Below are positions 1 through 5,475 of a DNA stretch of 6,855 nucleotides, one piece after another (position 1 is the first letter of the stretch; each line of letters begins with the position of its first letter). The DNA comes from UBA3210 sp963653535 (lineage in GTDB: Bacteria > Bacillota_I > Bacilli_A > RFN20 > CAG-449). Under the pieces are notes generated by a model that was given only the letters and a program-made list of their open reading frames with translations, did no database searches and was not told where the DNA came from. Made by a program: the position numbers and the translations under genes. The stretch lies in contig CAVJWU010000049.1 of assembly GCA_963653535.1 (NCBI GenBank), positions 1 to 6,855 of the forward strand, given 5' to 3'.

Positions 1-476
1 ATATACATTGCTTCTGTCGATTTTGACATTGGAAGAATTTTATAATCATTATTTCCAGGCAATCTACCTTCATTTAAGAACCCTTCATTGTAATTAGAAA
101 ATTCTTCATCAGAAAAATAATCATTTAAAGAAGCAATTTTACCGAGTTTATCTAGTTCATAAGCTGTATCAGGGTAAGCTAAAAAGAGATCTGGCATTGG
201 ATCAGAACCAAGTTTTTCATTCGCAGAATCAATAAGAGAAGTTAGTAAATCATTAACACTTTTACCTTGTGATTGACTTGAAACAGCGATTTTAAGCTCT
301 TTACCACGAGTTTCATTAAATTTATTAATAATTTCTTGGAAACTTGCTTCTGTATTACTATTATAATAAGTCCAGATTTTTAAACTAAAATATTTATTCG
401 ACGTTTTATTTCCACATGAGCAAATACTAACTAATGTCAATAAACTTAAAAGAATATTAATTTTTTTGTTAATCAT
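1..476 (-). CDS. ABC transporter solute-binding lipoprotein (family 1 type), N-terminal part, cut by window edge
   Basis: This is the N-terminal ~158 residues of an extracellular substrate-capture protein of an ABC importer; the C-terminus lies left of the window. The start ATG (474-476) has a good SD, GAGGTGA, at 480-486. Residues 1-20 form a lipoprotein signal: Lys4-Lys5, a Leu/Ile/Val core, then a lipobox I-C-S-C with Cys21 as the probable lipidated residue. The mature part opens with KIWTYYNS..., the usual first beta strand of family 1 binding proteins. It later has PDLFLAYPDTAYELDKLG (the 'drifting target position' segment) and LPMSKSTEAMY, matching the conserved P-x-S-K-S-T-E/x-L-x-Y block of sugar and glycerol-3-phosphate binders (UgpB/MalE type). 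The substrate cannot be read from this fragment. It follows the MetE-like gene by 51 bp with no clear promoter or terminator between, so co-transcription is likely. It does not look like the MetQ/NlpA methionine binders or LsrB-type AI-2 binders. Confidence 0.85.
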   Translation of the reverse strand, partial: MINKKINILLSLLTLVSICSCGNKTSNKYFSLKIWTYYNSNTEASFQEIINKFNETRGKELKIAVSSQSQGKSVNDLLTSLIDSANEKLGSDPMPDLFLAYPDTAYELDKLGKIASLNDYFSDEEFSNYNEGFLNEGRLPGNNDYKILPMSKSTEAMY

Positions 477-479
477 ATT

Positions 480-486
480 TCACCTC
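480..486 (-). promoter_or_regulatory. Ribosome binding site of the lipoprotein gene
   Basis: GAGGTGA on the minus strand, three bases before the ATG at 474-476. It supports this start for the edge-truncated gene. Confidence 0.75.
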
Positions 487-527
487 GTTATAAGATATTT
501 TTTAATATAACTAAATAAATAATAAAC

Positions 528-1634
528 CTACCAAACTTTATTTGCAATTTTCTTTACTAATAGTAACTTTTGATATTGTTCTTCTTCACTAAGTTTATTA
601 CCTATTTCACAACTTGCAAATCCGCATTGAGGTGAAAGGCACAAACGATCTAATGGATGATAGAAACTTGCTTCTTTGATTCTTTTAATTACTTCTTCTT
701 CATCTTCTAATCGAGGTGATTTAGTAGTAATTAAACCTAAGACAACATATTTATCTTTTGGAATAAACTTTAAAGCTTCAAATCCTCCACTTCTTGCATC
801 GTCATATTCTAAATAAAACGCATCGACATTTTCTTTATTAAAAACATATGGGGCCACTTTATCATATGGTCCACTTGAAGCATAAGTCGAATGAAAATTA
901 CCACGACAAATATGGGTATTAATAAACATATCATGTGGTTTAGAAGCAATAACCTCATTATTAACATCAACAAATAATTGTTTAATTTTTTCTAAACCTT
1001 CTTCATCAGTATTAAATACTCTTAATGCTGATTCATCTAAAAGAAGTCCCCAAGAGCAATCATCAAATTGTAAATTTCTACAACCTGCTTTATAAATATC
1101 TTGAATGAATAACTTATAGCATGAAATTAAATCACTAATAACATCTTCTTCGCTTTGATAATATTTAAAAGTATTTTCGCGTGCAAAAGGCATAATTAAT
1201 TGTTCAAGGAATTGGGCTGGAGAAGGAATTGTAAGTTTAGCAATATGATTTTCATCTTCAAATTGTTTTAAAAAAGTAAAATGACGAATGAAAGGATGAT
1301 TTCCTTCATAATTTAGTTTAGATACTAAATAAGTGTCATCAATAAGAGCTTGTTCACCATGAAATGGTAAGCCTTTTTCAGTTTTATGATGTTCAATCCC
1401 TTTAAAGCCCCACATAAAATCTAAATGCCAAGCTTGTCTTCTAAATTCACCATCAGTTAAGCAATGGAAGCCTAGTTCTTTTTGCTTATTAACTAAACGA
1501 ATAATCTCTTCGTCTTCAATACGAGTTAGTTCTTCAAAGCTTATCTCGTTACATTCATATTTTCTTCTAGCTTCTTTTATCCTTTGTGGTCTTAAGAAAG
1601 AGCCAACATAATCATATCTAAATGGTGTTCTCAT
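528..1634 (-). CDS. Short (C-terminal-domain) MetE-like methionine synthase family protein, YxjG/YxjH type
   Basis: This 368-residue protein belongs to the cobalamin-independent methionine synthase superfamily (UROD/MetE-like TIM barrel). It corresponds to the catalytic C-terminal half of MetE and lacks the N-terminal half, as in Bacillus YxjG/YxjH. Expected role: transfer of a methyl group to homocysteine, giving methionine, in the cytoplasm. The zinc ligands are visible: His241 and Cys243 in NTHICRGN, Glu276 in FYLEYDD, and Cys337 in LSPQCGFAS. QFDD (189-192) matches the QxDEP-type active-site strand, and YVGSFLRP (9-16) is the family N-terminus. The ATG at 1632-1634 lies inside the luxS 3' end (17-bp overlap) and has GGAG at 1642-1645, which suggests translational coupling. 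Placement after luxS fits use of the homocysteine LuxS makes. The methyl donor is uncertain: short MetE homologues need not use methyl-tetrahydrofolate-glutamates, and a non-homocysteine thiol acceptor is also possible. Confidence 0.88.
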   Translation of the reverse strand: MRTPFRYDYVGSFLRPQRIKEARRKYECNEISFEELTRIEDEEIIRLVNKQKELGFHCLTDGEFRRQAWHLDFMWGFKGIEHHKTEKGLPFHGEQALIDDTYLVSKLNYEGNHPFIRHFTFLKQFEDENHIAKLTIPSPAQFLEQLIMPFARENTFKYYQSEEDVISDLISCYKLFIQDIYKAGCRNLQFDDCSWGLLLDESALRVFNTDEEGLEKIKQLFVDVNNEVIASKPHDMFINTHICRGNFHSTYASSGPYDKVAPYVFNKENVDAFYLEYDDARSGGFEALKFIPKDKYVVLGLITTKSPRLEDEEEVIKRIKEASFYHPLDRLCLSPQCGFASCEIGNKLSEEEQYQKLLLVKKIANKVW

Positions 1635-2076
1635 CGTTTTTCTCCAATACTTCTAAATATTTTTTTGCATGGTATTTAGCCATATCTAAATTTAAATCTA
1701 GATAATTACCACATTCAATAGGACTTTGTCCAGGAATAGTTCCTTCATAAGAAATAATAAATTTCATGCAAGCGATAACTGCTTTCTTAGTTTCAACTAA
1801 ATCTTCTTTACCTTTTAAAATTAGATAAAAACCCGTTCTACACCCCATTGGGCCAAAATACATCGTTTTATCTTTGTAATTATTTCTAAAAAATGTCGCA
1901 CCTAAATGTTCAATTGTATGTAGAGGTGCAGTATTTAATACTGGTTCAAAATTTGGTCTAGTAAAACGTAAATCATAAGTAGTAAAAGTAAAACGTTCCA
2001 TTGTATCAACTCTAGAAACATATAGTCCTGGAAGTAATGTCAAATGATTTACTTCAAAGCTTTTTATTTTTTCCAT
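1618..2076 (-). CDS. luxS: S-ribosylhomocysteine lyase (AI-2 synthase)
   Basis: LuxS cleaves S-ribosylhomocysteine to homocysteine and 4,5-dihydroxy-2,3-pentanedione, the precursor of autoinducer 2. It is an Fe/Zn-dependent cytosolic homodimer. The 152-residue length is typical. All catalytic features are present: the metal-binding H-x-x-E-H motif HTIEH with His53 and His57 (base Glu56), the third ligand Cys122 in ECGNY, and the catalytic Cys79 in GPMGCRTGFY. Substrate-binding blocks LLPGLYVS (14-21) and YDLRFTRPN (34-42) also fit the family. The ATG at 2074-2076 is preceded by GGAG at 2084-2087. It is the first gene of the left operon, with a promoter immediately upstream, and overlaps the MetE-like gene by 17 bp. 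No Pfs/MTAN nucleosidase, which makes the LuxS substrate, is in the window. Whether AI-2 is a signal here or only a by-product cannot be told from sequence. Confidence 0.97.
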   Translation of the reverse strand: MEKIKSFEVNHLTLLPGLYVSRVDTMERFTFTTYDLRFTRPNFEPVLNTAPLHTIEHLGATFFRNNYKDKTMYFGPMGCRTGFYLILKGKEDLVETKKAVIACMKFIISYEGTIPGQSPIECGNYLDLNLDMAKYHAKKYLEVLEKNDENTI

Positions 2077-2082
2077 AAATTA

Positions 2083-2088
2083 TCTCCG
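2083..2088 (-). promoter_or_regulatory. Ribosome binding site of luxS
   Basis: CGGAGA on the minus strand, with the GGAG core at 2084-2087, seven bases before the luxS ATG. It confirms the chosen start. Confidence 0.65.
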
Positions 2089-2103
2089 TATTCATTAATA
2101 CCA

Positions 2104-2133
2104 ATTATAATATGATAAATATCGCCTTGAAAA
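2104..2133 (-). promoter_or_regulatory. Predicted sigma-A promoter of luxS operon
   Basis: On the minus strand a perfect -10 box TATAAT (2104-2109) lies 17-18 bp from a weaker -35: TTTTCA at 2128-2133 (18-bp spacer, 4/6 match) or TTTCAA at 2127-2132 (17 bp, 3/6 match). Transcription would begin near 2097, leaving a leader of only about 20 nt that holds the SD. This leaves no room for a riboswitch between promoter and luxS. Confidence 0.55.
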
Positions 2134-2313
2134 GAAATAATTACTCATTTTGCATAAGTTAATTGCCTTATATCAAGTTTTTTCCGTTCTCCAATCTATT
2201 TGTTACGCTTTTCTTAATCCCCTATCTCACGATGCTAACTTGAATTCACTATTTAGTAATAACGATTCAAACTAAAACTTTCTCTTTATAGATATAAGAC
2301 AAGCCTGTTAAAC

Positions 2314-2350
2314 AAAAAAATACTGTCTAAGTTTTTTAACTAAGACAGTA
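2314..2350 (-). terminator. Intrinsic terminator of the 182-residue membrane protein gene
   Basis: The arms TACTGTCT (2321-2328) and AGACAGTA (2343-2350) pair perfectly. The stem continues inward after one A-A mismatch with AGTT/AACT, around a four-base loop. On the minus strand the hairpin is followed at once by seven T (2314-2320) and then GTTT. The direction of the T-tract shows it ends minus-strand transcription, about 60 bp beyond the stop at 2413. Confidence 0.88.
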
Positions 2351-2412
2351 CTTTCCTTAATACCTTTAAAATATAAGCTTATTTTTCTTGCTTTTAATTT
2401 TTTATATATTAT

Positions 2413-2961
2413 CTAATTTGCGATAGTTTCGCCATCTTCATTAGCGGACCATACATCATATCCACTTTCAGTTAATATCTCATCAGTTTTTTCTTCTAAT
2501 TTAAATAACTTTTTCCAAAGAAGGCCAAGTCCCGCGAATAGAAAAGAGCCAACAAATACAACACCATAAGTAATAAGAGTGCCAATTCTAGTACTTGGAA
2601 TAACCGCTAAAGCTATACCAACGATAATAAGATTAATCATTAATCTTCTGCAGAAACTAAATATATTACTTAATGTTTCAGTTAATCCAAATAAGAAATT
2701 ATTCTTCCATACTCTTGGTCTATTAAAATAAGCATATTTAATAATTTTATGGTTCTTTTTTACTTTACCAGAATCAGTCACTTCATAAGAGACATCATCA
2801 TCTACAGTATGTCCAACATAATGCCAACCAAAGCATCTTTTTTCAAATTTGATAATTTGACAACCAAGTGCATATTTAATAGCTTTTACCTTTAAATCCC
2901 CTTTCTTCTTTCTCGCTTTTTCTTCCTTTACTTGTTGTCTTCTCTCTTCATTACTAGCCAT
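2413..2961 (-). CDS. Hypothetical membrane protein with two predicted transmembrane helices
   Basis: I do not recognise this 182-residue protein. The start ATG (2959-2961) has a near-perfect SD, AAGGAGG, at 2969-2975, seven bases upstream, so it is almost certainly expressed. Residues 5-29 are very charged and Lys/Arg-rich (EERRQQVKEEKARKKKG...). Residues 30-90 form a soluble part with many Lys and aromatics. Two membrane helices follow: about 107-121 (LMINLIIVGIALAVI) and 128-148 (LITYGVVFVGSFLFAG...), separated by PSTRIG. The tail (150-182) is acidic. Positive residues before helix 1 and after helix 2 suggest both ends lie in the cytoplasm. It is a single-gene unit: its own terminator lies downstream, and it is divergent from the two-component system across a ~640-bp region with operator-like repeats. 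That arrangement makes it a possible target of the response regulator, which is inference only. Confidence 0.85.
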   Translation of the reverse strand: MASNEERRQQVKEEKARKKKGDLKVKAIKYALGCQIIKFEKRCFGWHYVGHTVDDDVSYEVTDSGKVKKNHKIIKYAYFNRPRVWKNNFLFGLTETLSNIFSFCRRLMINLIIVGIALAVIPSTRIGTLITYGVVFVGSFLFAGLGLLWKKLFKLEEKTDEILTESGYDVWSANEDGETIAN

Positions 2962-2968
2962 ATAACTT

Positions 2969-2975
2969 CCTCCTT
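2969..2975 (-). promoter_or_regulatory. Strong ribosome binding site
   Basis: AAGGAGG on the minus strand, seven bases before the ATG of the 182-residue gene. It is the best SD match in the window. Confidence 0.85.
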
Positions 2976-2994
2976 ACTAATAATTATTTGAGTA

Positions 2995-3032
2995 TAAACG
3001 CATAATATTAAATGAATGATATTACGCTTTTA
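2995..3032. repeat. Imperfect palindrome upstream of the 182-residue gene
   Basis: GCATAATATT (3000-3009) and GATATTACGC (3018-3027) are inverted copies agreeing at 8 of 10 positions around an 8-base centre. After one outer mismatch, A/T pairs extend the symmetry to 2995 and 3032. It lies 35-70 bp before the start codon and overlaps a weak -10-like TATACT (minus strand, 2991-2996). It could be a repressor operator or a leader hairpin. In such AT-rich DNA part of the symmetry may be chance, though the GC bases in both arms favour a real element. Confidence 0.4.
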
Positions 3033-3097
3033 CATCGAGTAAAATAGTATAAAACATATTATTCTCTTTTACTTGACTATAATTGTTAGCATATCAA

Positions 3098-3137
3098 AAA
3101 CTAAAATTACGCTAATAAAGCGCTAAAGAAACGCTAA
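3098..3137. repeat. Phased direct repeats (11-bp period), candidate regulator binding site
   Basis: ACGCTAA (3109-3115), GCGCTAA (3120-3126) and ACGCTAA (3131-3137) are spaced exactly 11 bp. A degenerate fourth copy, AAACTAA, sits in register at 3098-3104. One helical turn per repeat puts every copy on the same DNA face, the arrangement seen for tandem-binding winged-helix response regulators of the OmpR/PhoB type. The site lies in the divergent region between the 182-residue gene and the two-component operon. A further isolated ACGCTAA occurs at 3212-3218. Confidence 0.55.
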
Positions 3138-3553
3138 AAACAATAAAAAATTTATATTTTTTTACTTTTTTAACAAAAATATACTAAAGAAGTCTTAAAA
3201 ATTCACTTTAAACGCTAAATTTCTCACGTCTTAACAATTTCATTTATTTAACCTGACAATTAATTATTACATAGCTCTTGTCTATGATCAAATATTCTGC
3301 TTTTTTTACTTAGATAAATATCTCATAATTTGTTTAAATGAATATTTTCAAGTGATTTATGGTTATCTAATTCTTTCTTTACCATAAAAGAAATAATTAA
3401 AAATAAAGGATTTATAACGAAAAAATGAATCACTTCTTCAAGATTATCTTCATAAAAACAATTAGAAGATTAATGTTTTTTTGATTCAAATATAATGGAA
3501 ATGTGCTTTTTATGCATATTATTTCTTTTAAATATAAATTTAATTAGATAAAC

Positions 3554-3582
3554 TTGATAATCAACTTTTTATGAAATAAAAT
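3554..3582 (+). promoter_or_regulatory. Predicted sigma-A promoter of the two-component operon
   Basis: TTGATA (3554-3559, 5/6 match) and TAAAAT (3577-3582, 5/6 match) are separated by the optimal 17 bp. Start of transcription is expected near 3589, about 10 nt before the SD at 3599-3604. The -35 box forms half of a perfect palindrome TTGAT-A-ATCAA (3554-3564), which could be an operator. Confidence 0.65.
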
Positions 3583-3598
3583 AAATTACAAAGAAATT

Positions 3599-3604
3599 AG
3601 GTGG
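3599..3604 (+). promoter_or_regulatory. Ribosome binding site deciding the kinase start
   Basis: AGGTGG, five bases before TTG at 3610-3612. A start at GTG 3601 would place this SD on the start codon itself, and no other SD-like sequence lies upstream, so TTG 3610 is the better initiation site. ATG 3625 is too far away. Confidence 0.65.
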
Positions 3605-3609
3605 TTATT

Positions 3610-5475
3610 TTGAAAAAATATTTAATGGTCATTGTTTATGCAATAATTATATTTTTTGGAATTTTTAGAGCATATTCTAATGCAAATAATCAAACAGATA
3701 TTGTAAAGAATGGGATTATTGATGAAAATACAATAACTAATAACATAACTAATGTTTATAATGGCGAATGGGAATTATATTACAATAAACTAATAGTAAC
3801 CGATAATCTTAATCTACAAGAAACAAACTACGATACATTAATTAATTTACCAAATAGTTGGTATAAACTAAAAACAAATGATGGTAAGATTTTACCTCTA
3901 CACGGCTATGCTTCTTATCGCATTATTGTAAATAACCTACATGAAGGTGACATTCTTAAATTAGATAATAAGCCGTCAAATGTTAGTATGAATGTATTTG
4001 TAAACCGAAAGAAAATTGCAAGTGTAGGCGTTGTCGAAAAAAATTTTACAAGCAATCATATCGCAGCATCATATAATAGCTTATCTGAATATAAGGTTAA
4101 CTATAATGAACAAATTGAAATAATAATTGAAGTAGGATATAACCATTTTGGTGGTATTGTTTACGCACCTTCTTTTACAACAACTAATTATACTGATTCA
4201 TCAAAAGAAATAACAAAATATGCTTCTTACATTCTAATTATCATGTACATATTTTTATGTCTTGTGGAAATAATATCATTTTACAAAATTTATGATTCCA
4301 CCTTATATACCTTCAATTCTGTTTTATGTATTTTATTATTATTTATCTTTTCACCAACAATTAATCAAATATTAAGTGGTATGAATTTATATATTTTGCC
4401 ATTTTTAAATGATATTTTTAATTTTATTTGTTATTCCTTGTATCTTTTCTTTATTTATCAATTTTTCAGATATACTTATTCTCGTAAAATGCAAAAAAAA
4501 GAAATTATATTCTTTCTTTCTATCGCGGCAATTTTCTCTATTAGTTATTCTTTATCAAGTCCATTCAAATTTAAGTTTATTGTTTTTGCGCTTTATACTT
4601 TAATCTATATCGTGCTAATACTAAAATTATCATATTTTAATAAGTTAGATAAAAATCTTGATGTTACCTTTTACTTAACAAAAGCAACTGTTTATTCAAT
4701 TATTGGTGCTGAAATTGTAATAGTCGCATCTACACTTAGCTTTTATAAAATTAATTCAAACATAACAACAATGATTTATTTATTATTTATATATATCCTA
4801 TATATTTCTATATATATTGCATTTTTAATAAGAACATATAAACTAGCCGCGAAGAGTTATCAATATGAATTACAAAATCAAAATTTAAAATTAATTATTT
4901 TAAAAGAACAAATTAAGCCTCATTTTATATTTAATTCTTTAAATATTATAAAAACACTATATCATAACGATTTAAGAAAAGGTGATTATGCTCTATCGCT
5001 TCTATCTAAGCATCTAAGATTTAATGTAAATACTATTGATCATAATTTAATTGAATTTTCAAAAGAAATTGACAATATTTATAATTTTGTTGAACTTGAA
5101 AACTTAAAAGTGGAAAATAAATTCAATATTATTTTTGATATCGATTATCAAGATTTTCTTGTTCCTATTTTATCGCTACAACCTTTTGTTGAAAACGCAA
5201 TTAAATATAGTAAAGTAAACCAAAAGGATGATGGATACATTGAAATCTCAGCTTACCATGAAAAAAGATACATTATTATTGAAATAAATGATAATGGGGC
5301 TGGATTTAATCCAAATGATATTAAGGAAGAATCATGTGGAATCAAAAATGCTAAAGAAAGGTTTTCAATATTATTAAATGCATATGTAAATGTTAATAGT
5401 GAAATAGGAAACGGTACAAATATAAAAATTACAATTCCAGAGGGTGAGAAAAATGGACATAATAATAGTAGATGA
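3610..5475 (+). CDS. 7TMR-DISM sensor histidine kinase, LytS-type kinase core
   Basis: Membrane sensor kinase of a two-component system, 621 residues from the TTG start (624 from GTG 3601). Order, numbered from the TTG: an N-terminal signal/anchor helix (about 2-19); an extracytoplasmic domain (~50-195) with the 7TMR-DISM extracellular type 2 pattern, namely GEWELYYNKL (52-61), LPNSW (80-84), GYASYRI (99-105) and FVNRKKIASVG (130-140); seven hydrophobic helices (~204-408); a short coiled stretch; and the His_kinase core. The phospho-acceptor is His438 in QIKPHFIFNSLN. The ATPase N-box is PFVENAIKYS with Asn529, and the G-boxes are DNGAGF (561-566) and GIKNAKERF (577-585), with GNGT (600-603) near the end. 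The jelly-roll-like DISM domain is usually thought to bind carbohydrates; the ligand here is unknown. The partner is the response regulator, whose gene overlaps this one by 23 bp. Confidence 0.93.
   Translation: MKKYLMVIVYAIIIFFGIFRAYSNANNQTDIVKNGIIDENTITNNITNVYNGEWELYYNKLIVTDNLNLQETNYDTLINLPNSWYKLKTNDGKILPLHGYASYRIIVNNLHEGDILKLDNKPSNVSMNVFVNRKKIASVGVVEKNFTSNHIAASYNSLSEYKVNYNEQIEIIIEVGYNHFGGIVYAPSFTTTNYTDSSKEITKYASYILIIMYIFLCLVEIISFYKIYDSTLYTFNSVLCILLLFIFSPTINQILSGMNLYILPFLNDIFNFICYSLYLFFIYQFFRYTYSRKMQKKEIIFFLSIAAIFSISYSLSSPFKFKFIVFALYTLIYIVLILKLSYFNKLDKNLDVTFYLTKATVYSIIGAEIVIVASTLSFYKINSNITTMIYLLFIYILYISIYIAFLIRTYKLAAKSYQYELQNQNLKLIILKEQIKPHFIFNSLNIIKTLYHNDLRKGDYALSLLSKHLRFNVNTIDHNLIEFSKEIDNIYNFVELENLKVENKFNIIFDIDYQDFLVPILSLQPFVENAIKYSKVNQKDDGYIEISAYHEKRYIIIEINDNGAGFNPNDIKEESCGIKNAKERFSILLNAYVNVNSEIGNGTNIKITIPEGEKNGHNNSR
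5441..5447 (+). promoter_or_regulatory. Ribosome binding site deciding the response regulator start
   Basis: AGGGTGA with the GGTGA core at 5443-5447, five bases before ATG 5453. A GTG at 5444 lies within this SD, so the ATG is preferred. The site sits inside the kinase coding sequence, which suggests coupled translation. Confidence 0.7.

Larger units (their letters stand above)
2077..2313. other. Intergenic region upstream of luxS
   Basis: Apart from the luxS RBS and promoter, this stretch holds no open frame of note on either strand. I looked on the minus strand for the conserved parts of a SAM-I (S-box) riboswitch and for a T-box sequence, because such elements often precede methionine-cycle genes, and found neither. 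A 10-mer TTACGCTTTT (2203-2212) recurs upstream of the 182-residue gene (3022-3031). Confidence 0.5.
2976..3598. other. Long AT-rich divergent intergenic region
   Basis: These ~620 bp separate the minus-strand 182-residue gene from the plus-strand two-component operon. I see no convincing gene. Contents: an imperfect palindrome (2995-3032), phased ACGCTAA repeats (3098-3137), a lone ACGCTAA (3212-3218), an 8-bp inverted repeat TTTATGGT/ACCATAAA (3356-3363 and 3381-3388, 17-base loop, no T-tract), a possible 19-codon ORF (3425-3484), and the kinase promoter (3554-3582). The length is unusual for such a compact, gene-dense window and suggests regulatory content. Confidence 0.6.

Noticed and set aside
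2140..2310. SAM-I riboswitch or T-box ahead of luxS
   Set aside because: A vaguely S-box-like stretch (CTTATATCTATAAAGAG on the minus strand) lacks the conserved downstream core and has no terminator hairpin before luxS. It also lies upstream of the best promoter.
3356..3388. Terminator from the inverted repeat TTTATGGT/ACCATAAA
   Set aside because: The stem is AT-rich, the loop is 17 bases, and no T-tract follows on either strand.
3440..3470. Small inverted repeats around AAGATTATCTT and ATCTTC/GAAGAT
   Set aside because: They are short, AT-rich and of the kind expected by chance in this region, with no positional link to a promoter.
4409..4603. 64-codon plus-strand ORF
   Set aside because: It lies wholly inside the kinase membrane domain in another frame and reads as a low-complexity hydrophobic shadow with no SD.
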